From: an uncultured Oscillospiraceae bacterium
GTDB lineage: Bacteria > Bacillota > Clostridia > Oscillospirales > Oscillospiraceae
Reading direction: 5' to 3'
Length of the DNA: 64,000 nucleotides
Assembly (NCBI GenBank): GCA_949841465.1
Contig: CATKZW010000010.1
Coordinates: 1 to 64,000 of the forward strand
Below the pieces are notes generated by a model. It was not told the DNA's origin. It did no database searches and saw only the letters and a list, made by a program, of their open reading frames with translations. Positions 44,987-52,050 of this stretch are shown in pieces. Numbering within the stretch: position 1 is the stretch's first letter; each line of letters opens with the position of its first letter. Both the position numbers and the translations under genes were made by a program.

Positions 44987-45022
44987 AGGGCGCCCCTTCG
45001 AGGTTACTCGAAGGGGCGCCCT
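44987..45022. terminator. Perfect 15-bp hairpin after rsgA (probable bidirectional terminator)
   Basis: Arms 44987-45001 and 45008-45022 are perfectly complementary with a 6-nt loop. On the forward strand no T-run follows. On the reverse strand it is followed by CATTTTATTTG, so it may end transcription of the two reverse-strand peptide genes as well. Confidence 0.65.
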
Positions 45023-45105
45023 GGCGTTTGAGATACGCTGGAATCCTGTTATATGGGAAAATGGGCTGTGCCCATCTTTGTTCCGCGGTGTGGATGCGTA
45101 TCCCG

Positions 45106-45213
45106 TTAGGCGTTCAGGTAGGGATAGTACGCCACGTAGTAGAAGACGTTCATCTCGTGGGCGTCAGCGCCGTTGAGCTCCTGAATCGCCATGCGTTCGT
45201 TGGTCTCAAACAT
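45106..45213 (-). CDS. Small peptide gene 2 (35 residues, Tyr-rich C-terminus), function unknown
   Basis: Encodes a 35-residue peptide: MFETNERMAIQELNGADAHE followed by an aromatic tail MNVFYYVAYYPYLNA. It has AAAGGAG about 10 nt upstream of the ATG, and the stop is in frame with no longer alternative. No signal peptide or cysteine is present. It lies 65 bp downstream of a similar-sized peptide gene on the same strand, and the two could be a bicistronic unit. Such layouts occur for signalling peptides, RiPP precursors and short regulatory proteins, but I do not recognise a family and no modification enzyme is nearby. Confidence 0.6.
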   Translation of the reverse strand: MFETNERMAIQELNGADAHEMNVFYYVAYYPYLNA

Positions 45214-45278
45214 GATTTATCATCTCCTTTGCTGATTTGAATGAATCGGGAAGCGATATGCCTCCGGTAAATTTTTTC

Positions 45279-45383
45279 TCAGGGGAGGAGAAACTGAATC
45301 AGGGCCTTAACACCGCCGACGATTTTCCGTTCCTCAGTGCCCCAAAGCTGCTGCATCTCCCTCAGGTCGTTACAGTCGAGCAT
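45279..45383 (-). CDS. Small peptide gene 1 (34 residues, amphipathic C-terminus), function unknown
   Basis: Encodes a 34-residue peptide: an acidic/polar N-half MLDCNDLREMQQLWGTEER and a cationic-hydrophobic C-half KIVGGVKALIQFLLP. The Shine-Dalgarno AAGGAGGTGA is near perfect, 8 nt before the ATG, stronger than most genes in the window, which is good evidence that it is translated. An imperfect palindrome with a TAGTATACTA core (45403-45426) sits just upstream; read on the reverse strand it contains TATACT, a possible -10. The C-half could form an amphipathic helix. Function unknown. Confidence 0.65.
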   Translation of the reverse strand: MLDCNDLREMQQLWGTEERKIVGGVKALIQFLLP

Positions 45384-45402
45384 GGTGTTGGTCACCTCCT
45401 TT

Positions 45403-45426
45403 GCGTAAACTAGTATACTACTACGC
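45403..45426 (-). promoter_or_regulatory. Palindrome with embedded -10 ahead of the two peptide genes
   Basis: Core TAGTATACTA (45411-45420) with outer arms GCGTA (45403-45407) and TACGC (45422-45426). The core includes a reverse-strand TATACT. It may be a promoter with an overlapping operator; the -35 is weak. Confidence 0.45.
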
Positions 45427-45514
45427 AGGAAAAAATGGAAGAGGAGAGTTGTATAATATATCCAAAAAAGAACCTTGATTTTTGTGCAGAAAAACGGAAA
45501 ACTGCAAATTCGAC

Positions 45515-45544
45515 ACGTATTTCCTTCAAAATAAACCGTACAAT
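45515..45544 (+). promoter_or_regulatory. Possible sigma-E promoter of spoVM
   Basis: -35 ACGTATT (5 of 7 to KMATATT) at 45515-45521, 15-bp spacer, -10 CGTACAAT (7 of 8 to CATACAHT) at 45537-45544. Weaker than the two promoters downstream; it lies 92 bp ahead of the spoVM ATG. Confidence 0.45.
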
Positions 45545-45636
45545 ACCCACATTTCAGCCCGAAATTGCATGAACAAGACAACCTTCCTTCACATATGCTG
45601 GTATATATCCCGCCGTTGAGAAAGGGGGTCGTTTCC

Positions 45637-45708
45637 ATGCGGGTGGTCGTGGTGAAGTTTCCCAAGGCGCTGTGCGGCCTGATGCGCAAGATTTTCCATA
45701 TGGACTGA
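45637..45708 (+). CDS. spoVM: Stage V sporulation protein M (23-residue SpoVM)
   Basis: Tiny amphipathic peptide that recognises the positive curvature of the forespore outer membrane and recruits SpoIVA, the base of the spore coat. The product MRVVVVKFPKALCGLMRKIF... aligns without gaps to B. subtilis SpoVM (26 residues, from memory): Met1, Lys7, Pro9 (needed for curvature sensing), Lys10, Leu12, Gly14 and Arg17 all coincide, and positions 3-6, 8 and 15-16 are hydrophobic in both. GAAAGGGGG precedes the ATG at 45637. Position also supports the call: downstream of rsgA as in B. subtilis, and directly before sipL and spoIVA. Confidence 0.9.
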   Translation: MRVVVVKFPKALCGLMRKIFHMD

Positions 45709-45757
45709 GCCGTTCACCGGACCGATTATAAGCGCCCAGGGCGCTTTGGACGAACAG

Positions 45758-45786
45758 GCATATCCGGGCCGCTCCTTTCATATAGT
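45758..45786 (+). promoter_or_regulatory. Sigma-E promoter of sipL
   Basis: -35 GCATATC (6 of 7 to KMATATT) at 45758-45764, 14-bp spacer, -10 CATATAGT at 45779-45786 (CATA and final T conserved), 34 bp before the sipL ATG. This agrees with mother-cell transcription early in sporulation. Confidence 0.75.
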
Positions 45787-45820
45787 GGTCGCAGAATACG
45801 TGTAAGGGAGAGGAAGCCTT

Positions 45821-47350
45821 ATGGATATGGAATTGCAGCGTGTCACGCTGGAGGGGTACCGAGGCGCGGCGCAGGTGATGTTCACCCAGGAGGAGACGCT
45901 GGAGAGCATCGTCCCCGACGCCTGCCCGGACATTGCCCGGATCGTCTCGGCGTCGGGCAAGGTGTTCCTGAAAGAAAAGGAGCTGGGGGAGGGCACCCTC
46001 CGCATCAGCGGGAACGCCAGGGTCACCGTGCTGTACATACCTGAGGGGGAAGGGATGGGGGAGGAAAAAGATTTGCCGCGGTCGCTGGAGGTGTCCATCC
46101 CCTTCCAGTGTGTCCGGGACGACCCCAGGTTCCACGCCGGCTGCCCGGTGCTGGCGGACCTCCAGGCCCCGTCGGCGGACGCCCGGACCATCAATCCCCG
46201 GAAGATTCTGGCGCGGGTGTGCGTGTCGGTGTGGGCAGCGGCCTATGAACAGGAGCACAAGGAGCTCACCGCCGACCTGACGGTTGGCGAGGGGGAAGGG
46301 CTGCAAAAGCTGGCCGTACCCCGGAAGTGCTGCGTGATTCCCAGCGTGTCGGAGAAGGCGTTTACCTTTTCCGATGTGCTGCGCCCCCCCGCCTCCCGGC
46401 CTGAAATCGAGGAGCTGCTGTGCTGCCGGGCGGAGCTGGGGACGGCGGACGCCAAGTTCATCGGCAAGAAGCTGGTGCTCAAGGGGGACGTGCAGCTCTC
46501 GACGGTGTACCGCTCCGGCGAGGCGGTGAGCCAGGCCCGGTTTGAGCTGCCCTACTCCCAGATCCTGGACATCGGGGAGCTGCCCGACGAGGCGGAGCCC
46601 GAGGTGGCGGTGACGCTGAAAAGCGTGGACTGCCAAGCCCGGGAGGGGGAGCTGGAGGTGTCTCTGGAGGTGCTGGCCCAGGCGGCGGTGTGGGAGCGGC
46701 GTTCCGTCACCTTGGTCAGCGACGCCTACTGCGTGGGAAAGCCCATCGACGTGGAGCGCACGCCGGTGCAGCTGTGCACCATGGCGGAGCGGTCCGCCCG
46801 GCGGGAGATGGGGCGGAAGCTGTGCGAGTCGGGCATACCGGCCAAGCAGGTGCTGGACTGCGCCGCGGCAGTGTCCTCCCTGGCGGGGGCCCCGGCGGAG
46901 GGCGGCATGGAGTTCACCGCCCAGGTGAACGCCGCCGTGCTGTACCTCAGTGAGGACGACGCCCTGTGCGGCGTGGAGGCGGACATACCCGTGACCTGCC
47001 GGGTGGAGGTGCCCGAGGGGTGCCAGTGCGCCTGCCGCTGCCGCCCAGTGGGGGAGGCCACCGCGGTGCCCGTCACCGGCGGGCTGGAGGTGCGCTTTGA
47101 GGCGGAGTTTGCCTGGACCGTCACCAGGGAGGAGCAGGTGAGCGTGGTGTCCGGCGTCCGGCCCAGCGCGGTGGAGGACACCGGCCCCCGGCCGTCGGTG
47201 GTGATCCGCCGGGTGGAGCTGGGGGAGGCGCTGTGGGACATTGCCAAGTCCTGCGGTTCCACCGTAGCGGACATCTGCTCAGCCAACACTCTGCCCGGCG
47301 AGGAGGCGGCGGTGGGCACCCTGCTGCTCATCCCCGCAAGGAGGAACTGA
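45821..47350 (+). CDS. sipL: SPOCS/LysM spore-coat morphogenetic protein SipL
   Basis: Clostridial functional counterpart of SpoVID, which binds SpoIVA and drives encasement of the forespore by coat; 509 residues. It has repeated beta-rich SPOCS (DUF3794) units (about 20-160, 165-290 and 320-445), with landmarks such as VPDACPDIARIVSASGKV, and a C-terminal LysM domain (about 455-505) with VELGEALWDIAKSCGSTVADICSAN and a closing LLLIPARR (landmarks quoted in part). In C. difficile the LysM domain contacts SpoIVA. SD GGGAGAGG precedes ATG 45821. spoVM lies 112 bp upstream and spoIVA follows after a repeat element. Confidence 0.92.
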   Translation: MDMELQRVTLEGYRGAAQVMFTQEETLESIVPDACPDIARIVSASGKVFLKEKELGEGTLRISGNARVTVLYIPEGEGMGEEKDLPRSLEVSIPFQCVRDDPRFHAGCPVLADLQAPSADARTINPRKILARVCVSVWAAAYEQEHKELTADLTVGEGEGLQKLAVPRKCCVIPSVSEKAFTFSDVLRPPASRPEIEELLCCRAELGTADAKFIGKKLVLKGDVQLSTVYRSGEAVSQARFELPYSQILDIGELPDEAEPEVAVTLKSVDCQAREGELEVSLEVLAQAAVWERRSVTLVSDAYCVGKPIDVERTPVQLCTMAERSARREMGRKLCESGIPAKQVLDCAAAVSSLAGAPAEGGMEFTAQVNAAVLYLSEDDALCGVEADIPVTCRVEVPEGCQCACRCRPVGEATAVPVTGGLEVRFEAEFAWTVTREEQVSVVSGVRPSAVEDTGPRPSVVIRRVELGEALWDIAKSCGSTVADICSANTLPGEEAAVGTLLLIPARRN

Positions 47351-47613
47351 CCTGCTTTTTCTTTGAAAAGAAAAAGCAGGCAAAAAGAAACTTTTAGACC
47401 GCTGACGATAATGAGCAGGCACTGAGACGTATGCGCCCGGCCACGGACCTGTCAATAAGATGGGACGTGAAAAGAAAAATAAAAAAGTAATTTCGTGGCC
47501 GAGTGGGGACTCAAAGGTTTCCGCTCGGCCACGAAATTTATAGATACAAAATGGATAGCAGTTTAAAAGTTTCTTTTTTCGCTTCCTTTTTTCTTTTCAA
47601 AGAAAAAAGGAAG
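47351..47613 (+). repeat. MITE-like repeat, copy B (complete)
   Basis: 263-bp element filling the sipL-spoIVA gap. Left end: self-palindrome with 13-bp arms (47351-47363 with 47368-47380), then the shared word CCGCTGACG (47399-47407) and a GCCCGGCCAC-type word. Right end: self-palindrome with 14-bp arms (47582-47595 with 47600-47613). The 53 bp at 47561-47613 are identical to 51476-51528 of copy C. Read as reverse complement the right end resembles the left end, so the ends are terminal inverted repeats. A further hairpin with 15-bp arms (47489-47503 with 47524-47538) lies inside. No coding capacity. Confidence 0.85.
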
Positions 47614-47628
47614 TCGCCGAAGGCCAGG

Positions 47629-47657
47629 GCATATTTTCGGGCCGAGCCCCATACATA
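47629..47657 (+). promoter_or_regulatory. Sigma-E promoter of spoIVA
   Basis: -35 GCATATT (perfect KMATATT) at 47629-47635, 14-bp spacer, -10 CATACATA (7 of 8) at 47650-47657, 32 bp ahead of the start codon. It begins 15 bp past the repeat element. Confidence 0.8.
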
Positions 47658-47689
47658 TAAAATTGAGTATGCGTGAGGAGGGTTCAGCT

Positions 47690-49165
47690 TTGGAAAACAA
47701 ACTGTATGAGGATATCGCCCAGCGCACCCAGGGCGACATCTATATCGGCGTGGTGGGCCCCGTGCGCACGGGGAAATCCACCTTCATCAAGCGCTTCATG
47801 GAGACCCTGGTGCTGCCCAAGATCGAGAACAATTTCCTCCGGGACCGGGCCCGGGACGAGCTGCCCCAGAGCGGCTCCGGCCGTGTGGTGATGACCGCCG
47901 AGCCCAAGTTCGTCCCCGAGGAGGCGGTGGAGATGGCCATGGAGGACGGCGGCGTGTTCTCCGTCCGGCTCATCGACTGCGTGGGCTACATGGTGCCCAG
48001 CGCCCTGGGGCAGATGGACGGCGAACAGCCCCGCATGGTGACCACCCCCTGGTTCGACCACGAGATCCCCATGACCCAGGCGGCGGAGTACGGCACCCAG
48101 AAGGTCATCACCGACCACTCCACCATCGGCATCGTGGTCACCACCGACGGCTCCGTCACCGATATCCCCCGGGAGGACTACCTGGAGGCGGAGGAGCGGG
48201 TGATTGGAGAATTGAAGGGCCTGGGCAAGCCCTTCATGGTGCTGCTCAACTCCGCCCAGCCCTACGGGGAGCGGGCCCAAACCCTCCAGGCTGATATCGC
48301 CGAGCGGTACGACGTGACCTGCCTGGCCGCCAACTGCCTGACCCTGGACGAGGGGGCGGTGAGCGAGATCATCCGGGCGGTGCTCCACGAGTTTCCGCTG
48401 AAGCAGATGGACCTATTCCTGCCGCCCTGGGTGGATGTCCTGCCCTTTGACCACCCCATCAAAAGCGGGCTGTACGCCATGATCCGGGAGGAGACGGCAG
48501 GGCTCATGCGCCTGCGGGACGCGGAGGGCGCGGTGCTGGCCATGGGCGACCGGGAGGAGGTCAGCTCCGCGGTCCTCAACCGGATGGACATGGGCAGCGG
48601 AGTGGTCACCGCCACCCTGGAGCTGCCCCGGGGGCTGTTCTACTCCACTGTGTCCGAGCGGTGCGGGCTGGAGATCCGGGATGACGGCGATCTGATTGAC
48701 CAGCTCACCCAGATGGCGGCCATGAAGCGCAGCTATGAGAAGGTAGAGGGGGCGCTCCAACAGGTGGAGGCCACGGGGTACGGCATCGTCATGCCCGACC
48801 CGGAGGAGATGACCCTGGAGGAGCCGGAGATCGTCAAGCAGGGGGGACGCTACGGAGTGCGCCTCAAGGCGTCCGCGCCGTCCATCCACATGATGCGGGC
48901 GGATATCAAGACGGAGGTGTCCCCCATCATGGGCACGGAGAAGCAGTCGGAGGAGATGGTGGACTATCTGCTCCGGCAGTTCGAGGGGGACACGGGGAAG
49001 ATTTGGGACTCCAACATCTTCGGCCGCTCCTTCCACGAGCTGGTGGGGGAGGACCTGAACGGCAAGCTCAAGCGGATGCCTGAGGAGGCCCGGGAGAAGC
49101 TGCGGGAGACCCTCCAGCGGATCATCAACGAGGGGTCCGGCGGGCTCATCTGCATCATTTTATAA
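47690..49165 (+). CDS. spoIVA: Stage IV sporulation protein A (coat basement-layer ATPase)
   Basis: Mother-cell cytoskeletal ATPase that polymerises on the forespore surface, anchored by SpoVM, and forms the coat basement layer; 491 residues against 492 in B. subtilis. The Walker A GPVRTGKS (residues 23-30), the LIDCVGYMVPSA switch region, and the conserved C-terminus ending NEGSGGLICIIL are present; many blocks match the B. subtilis protein as I recall it. The start is TTG 47690 (MENKLYEDIA) because GAGGAGGG ends 7 nt upstream and the Bacillus protein begins at the same place. Alone behind its own sigma-E promoter; a bidirectional terminator follows. Confidence 0.98.
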   Translation: MENKLYEDIAQRTQGDIYIGVVGPVRTGKSTFIKRFMETLVLPKIENNFLRDRARDELPQSGSGRVVMTAEPKFVPEEAVEMAMEDGGVFSVRLIDCVGYMVPSALGQMDGEQPRMVTTPWFDHEIPMTQAAEYGTQKVITDHSTIGIVVTTDGSVTDIPREDYLEAEERVIGELKGLGKPFMVLLNSAQPYGERAQTLQADIAERYDVTCLAANCLTLDEGAVSEIIRAVLHEFPLKQMDLFLPPWVDVLPFDHPIKSGLYAMIREETAGLMRLRDAEGAVLAMGDREEVSSAVLNRMDMGSGVVTATLELPRGLFYSTVSERCGLEIRDDGDLIDQLTQMAAMKRSYEKVEGALQQVEATGYGIVMPDPEEMTLEEPEIVKQGGRYGVRLKASAPSIHMMRADIKTEVSPIMGTEKQSEEMVDYLLRQFEGDTGKIWDSNIFGRSFHELVGEDLNGKLKRMPEEAREKLRETLQRIINEGSGGLICIIL

Positions 49166-49203
49166 AAAGAAAGCGCCTGGCGCCTGTGCGCCAGGTGCTT
49201 TTA
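49162..49203. terminator. Bidirectional terminator between spoIVA and the Crp/Fnr gene
   Basis: A 12-bp stem with one G-U pair (49172-49183 with 49188-49199), T-run on the right for the forward strand and A-run on the left for the reverse strand. It serves both convergent genes. Confidence 0.85.
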
Positions 49204-49869
49204 TGCGTCAAAGGCCAGTTCCTTCAAGCCGTTCCAGTCAAGGACGGTCACCGAGCGATACCCCAGCTCCACCAGCCCCTGGGCTGCCAGCTCCCCCAGC
49301 ACCCGGCTCACCGTTACCCGGGACAGGCCCACCGCCTGTCCGATGCCCTCATGGGTGGCGCGGACAGCGCCGCTCTCCCCGGCGGCGCTCCCGCCGGCAG
49401 TGTTTCCACCGGCAGCGTTCCCGCCGGCAGCGTTCCCGCTGCCTGGCTGGCCCAGCAGCCACCGGACGATTCGCTGCTGTGCGGGCAGAGAGGCCGCCCC
49501 CACGTGGTCGGACAGCATCCGCACCGTCCGGGCCAGGTGCTGGAGCATGGGCAGGGCCAGCTCCGGGTGGCGCTGGAAGGCGGCGTTCAGCTGGGCCCGG
49601 TCGATGGACAAAATCCGGCAGTCCTCCACCGCCATGGCGGAGGTCACCCGGGGACAGCCGTCAAAAAAGGACGCCTCACCCATCAGGTCCCCCGCCCGGT
49701 GGACGGCCAGCACCCGTTCCTCCCCGGCGCTGGAGCTGAGAAAGCTGCGCACTGAGCCGGAGATCAGATAGTAAAAGTGGTCCGGACGGGTGCCCTGGAG
49801 ATAGACCAGCTGTCCGGCCCGGTATTTGCGGGGGCTGCGGCCCTCCGCGAGAAGGTCCCAAGCTGCCAT
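49201..49869 (-). CDS. Crp/Fnr-family transcriptional regulator
   Basis: 222-residue regulator. The N-terminal cyclic-nucleotide-binding beta-barrel fold (about 10-120) has YRAGQLVYLQG and GDLMGEASFFDG. No Fnr-type cysteine set and no clear cAMP phosphate-binding RxS motif is seen, so the effector is unknown. The C-terminal winged helix has recognition segment AVGLSRVTVSRVL (about 185-197). Between them lies an unusual Gly/Asn/Ala repeat linker (about 143-162) encoded by 15-bp tandem repeats. The ATG at 49869 has GGAGGCG upstream. It is divergent from leuC; they share a 148-bp gap. Confidence 0.92.
   Translation of the reverse strand: MAAWDLLAEGRSPRKYRAGQLVYLQGTRPDHFYYLISGSVRSFLSSSAGEERVLAVHRAGDLMGEASFFDGCPRVTSAMAVEDCRILSIDRAQLNAAFQRHPELALPMLQHLARTVRMLSDHVGAASLPAQQRIVRWLLGQPGSGNAAGGNAAGGNTAGGSAAGESGAVRATHEGIGQAVGLSRVTVSRVLGELAAQGLVELGYRSVTVLDWNGLKELAFDA
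49391..49435 (-). repeat. 15-bp coding minisatellite in the Crp/Fnr gene
   Basis: Three consecutive 15-bp units related to CCGCCGGCAGCGTTC (49391-49405, 49406-49420, 49421-49435) with degenerate flanking units. On the reverse strand they encode repeats of G-N-A-A-G. The unit length is a multiple of three, so copy-number change keeps the frame. Confidence 0.85.
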
Positions 49870-50017
49870 AGGCTGCGCCTCCTGTCAAGGGGTTTTTAAA
49901 ATTGTATCATAGTTTACATTGTTTCTCCAGAAGTTCTGGCATAATAAGTGCACATTATTTTTAGTACCCGCCCAAGCGGGTCGGGTGCGGAGAAAACTTT
50001 TTGAGGAGGAATGATTC

Positions 50018-51277
50018 ATGGGCATGACCATGACCCAGAAGATCCTGGCCCGCTCTGCCGGGCTTGACCGGGTGGAGCCCGGCCGGCTCATCGAGGGGAA
50101 GCTGGACCTGGTGCTAGGCAACGACATCACCACCCCCGTGGCCATCACGGAGTTCAACAAGGCGGGGCTGTCGTCGGTGTTCGACAAAGACAAGATCGCC
50201 ATCGTGCTGGACCACTCCACCCCCTGCAAGGACATCAAATCCGCCCAGCTGTGCGCCGCCTGCCGGGAGTTTGCCGGGGAGCACTCCATCACCCACTTCT
50301 ATGACGTGGGCCGGATGGGCATTGAGCACGCCCTGGTGCCGGAGAAGGGCCTGGCCGCTCCCGGCGAGGTCATCGTGGGCGCCGACTCCCACACCTGCAC
50401 CTACGGGGCCCTGGGGGCTTTCTCCACCGGCGTGGGCTCCACCGATATGGCCGCGGGCATGGCCACCGGCACGCTGTGGTTCAAGGTGCCCTCCGCCATC
50501 AAGGTGAATCTGGTGGGCAGACTGGGCAAATACGTCAGCGGCAAGGACGTGATCCTCCACCTCATCGGCATGATCGGGGTGGACGGCGCGCTGTACCACT
50601 CCCTGGAGTTTGTGGGGGAGGGCGTGGCCTCCCTGGAGATGGACGACCGCTTTACCATCTGCAACATGGCCATCGAGGCCGGCGGCAAGAACGGCATATT
50701 CCCCGTGGACGCGAAGACTATCGCCTACTTAAAGGGCCGCGTGGACCGGGAGTGGCAGTCGTTTGAGGCCGACCCGGACGCGGAGTACGCCCGGGAGATC
50801 ACCATCGACCTGTCCGCTCTGCGGCCCACGGTGGCCTTCCCCCACCTGCCCTCCAATACCAGGACGGTGGATGAGGCGGCGGGCAAACCCATCCAGCAGG
50901 TGGTCATTGGCTCCTGCACCAACGGGCGGCTGAAGGACCTGCGGGAGGCCGCCGCCATCCTCAAGGGCCGGAAGGTGGCCGACGGGGTGCGGTGCATCGT
51001 CATACCCGCCACCCAGCAGATCTATCTGGACGCCATGGCGGAGGGCCTGGTGGCCGACTTTATCAACGCGGGCGCGGTGGTGTCCACCCCCACCTGCGGG
51101 CCCTGCCTGGGCGGGCATATGGGCGTGCTCAGCGACAACGAGTGGGCCATTTCCACCACCAACCGCAACTTCGTGGGCCGCATGGGCCCCACCAGCTCCA
51201 TGATTATCCTGGCCAGCCCCGCGGTGGCGGCGGCAAGCGCCGTCACCGGCGTGGTCACGGACCCGGCCAGCCTCTGA
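50018..51277 (+). CDS. leuC: 3-isopropylmalate dehydratase large subunit
   Basis: Aconitase-family [4Fe-4S] enzyme of leucine synthesis that isomerises 2- to 3-isopropylmalate with LeuD; 419 residues, the shorter archaeal/clostridial type. The cluster cysteines are in SCTNGR (near 300) and [14 protein letters not shown] (two cysteines near 360). [24 protein letters not shown] shows the substrate-binding block (landmark [13 protein letters not shown]). ATG 50018 follows GAGGAGGAA. leuD begins 288 bp later, after a repeat element. Homoaconitase cannot be excluded by sequence alone, but adjacent leuB fits LeuC. Confidence 0.95.
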   Translation: MGMTMTQKILARSAGLDRVEPGRLIEGKLDLVLGNDITTPVAITEFNKAGLSSVFDKDKIAIVLDHSTPCKDIKSAQLCAACREFAGEHSITHFYDVGRMGIEHALVPEKGLAAPGEVIVGADSHTCTYGALGAFSTGVGSTDMAAGMATGTLWFKVPSAIKVNLVGRLGKYVSGKDVILHLIGMIGVDGALYHSLEFVGEGVASLEMDDRFTICNMAIEAGGKNGIFPVDAKTIAYLKGRVDREWQSFEADPDAEYAREITIDLSALRPTVAFPHLPSNTRTVDEAAGKPIQQVVIGSCTNGRLKDLREAAAILKGRKVADGVRCIVIPATQQIYLDAMAEGLVADFINAGAVVSTPTCGPCLGGHMGVLSDNEWAISTTNRNFVGRMGPTSSMIILASPAVAAASAVTGVVTDPASL

Positions 51278-51286
51278 ACAGCGTTT

Positions 51287-51528
51287 GTTCCTTTTTCTTG
51301 AAAGAAAAAGGAACCGAAAAAGAACTTTTTGTCCGCTGACGAAACAGGCGGTTATCGAACAGTATGCGCCCGGCAACCGGACAGATGCTGATCACTTCAA
51401 GCAATATTATTTTAATATAGTTGAAACGGGCTTGCTTCACCCACGCCATGAAAACGCAGAAATGATTGGATAGAAGTTTAAAAGTTTCTTTTTTCGCTTC
51501 CTTTTTTCTTTTCAAAGAAAAAAGGAAG
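51287..51528 (+). repeat. MITE-like repeat, copy C (complete), between leuC and leuD
   Basis: 242-bp element filling the leuC-leuD gap. Left self-palindrome with 13-bp arms (51287-51299 with 51302-51314); right self-palindrome with 14-bp arms (51497-51510 with 51515-51528). The left 43 bp are identical to copy A, and the right 53 bp to copy B. The word CCGCTGACG (51332-51340) and GCGCCCGGCAACCGG are in the body. It separates two genes whose products form one enzyme. Confidence 0.85.
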
Positions 51529-51564
51529 GCCCTTTCCAGGCGTCAAAGTAAGGAGGACGAATTT

Positions 51565-52050
51565 GTGAAAATTTATAAATACGGCGACAACGTGGATACC
51601 GACGTCATCATCCCGGCCCGGTATCTCAACGCCCCGGATGAGAAGTCCCTGGCCTCCCACTGCATGGAGGACATCGACGCGGATTTCGCCTCCACCGTGG
51701 AGGCGGGGGACATTGTGGTGGGCGGCGGCAACTTCGGCTGCGGCTCCTCCCGGGAGCACGCACCCCTGGCCCTCAAGGCCTCCGGGGTGAGGTGCGTCAT
51801 CGCCAAGAGCTTCGCCCGCATCTTCTACCGCAACTCCATCAACATCGGCTTCCCCATCCTGGAGTGCCCCGAGGCGGTGGACGGCATCAGCGCGGGAGAT
51901 GCGGTGAGCGTGGATTTTTCCACCGGCGTGATTACCAATAAGACCACCGGAGCCGAGTTCCAGGCCGCGCCCTTCCCGGAGTTCATCAACGGCATCATTG
52001 AGAACGGCGGGCTGCTGAAGTCCCTGAAAGCGAGAGGGGTGGCAAAATGA
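51565..52050 (+). CDS. leuD: 3-isopropylmalate dehydratase small subunit
   Basis: Swivel-domain partner of LeuC; 161 residues. Landmarks are [16 protein letters not shown] near the start, [18 protein letters not shown] (the [12 protein letters not shown] active-site loop) near 52-69, and [19 protein letters not shown] 51565 is chosen because AAGGAGGACG lies 7-8 nt upstream; the open frame extends further left only into the repeat element. It overlaps leuB by 4 bp (ATGA). Confidence 0.96.
   Translation: MKIYKYGDNVDTDVIIPARYLNAPDEKSLASHCMEDIDADFASTVEAGDIVVGGGNFGCGSSREHAPLALKASGVRCVIAKSFARIFYRNSINIGFPILECPEAVDGISAGDAVSVDFSTGVITNKTTGAEFQAAPFPEFINGIIENGGLLKSLKARGVAK

Noticed and set aside
45279-45689. 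A 136-codon reverse-strand frame extending peptide gene 1 upstream across spoVM
   Set aside because: The near-perfect ribosome binding site is just before the internal ATG at 45383, and the extension crosses the probable promoter region and lies antisense to spoVM.
49381-49442. Short tandem repeats as a CRISPR array
   Set aside because: The units are 15 bp, contiguous, without spacers, and in frame inside a regulator gene.
49870-50017. T-box or leucine leader attenuator upstream of leuC
   Set aside because: The 148-bp gap has no leader peptide with Leu codons, no T-box motif and only a small ACCCGC palindrome.
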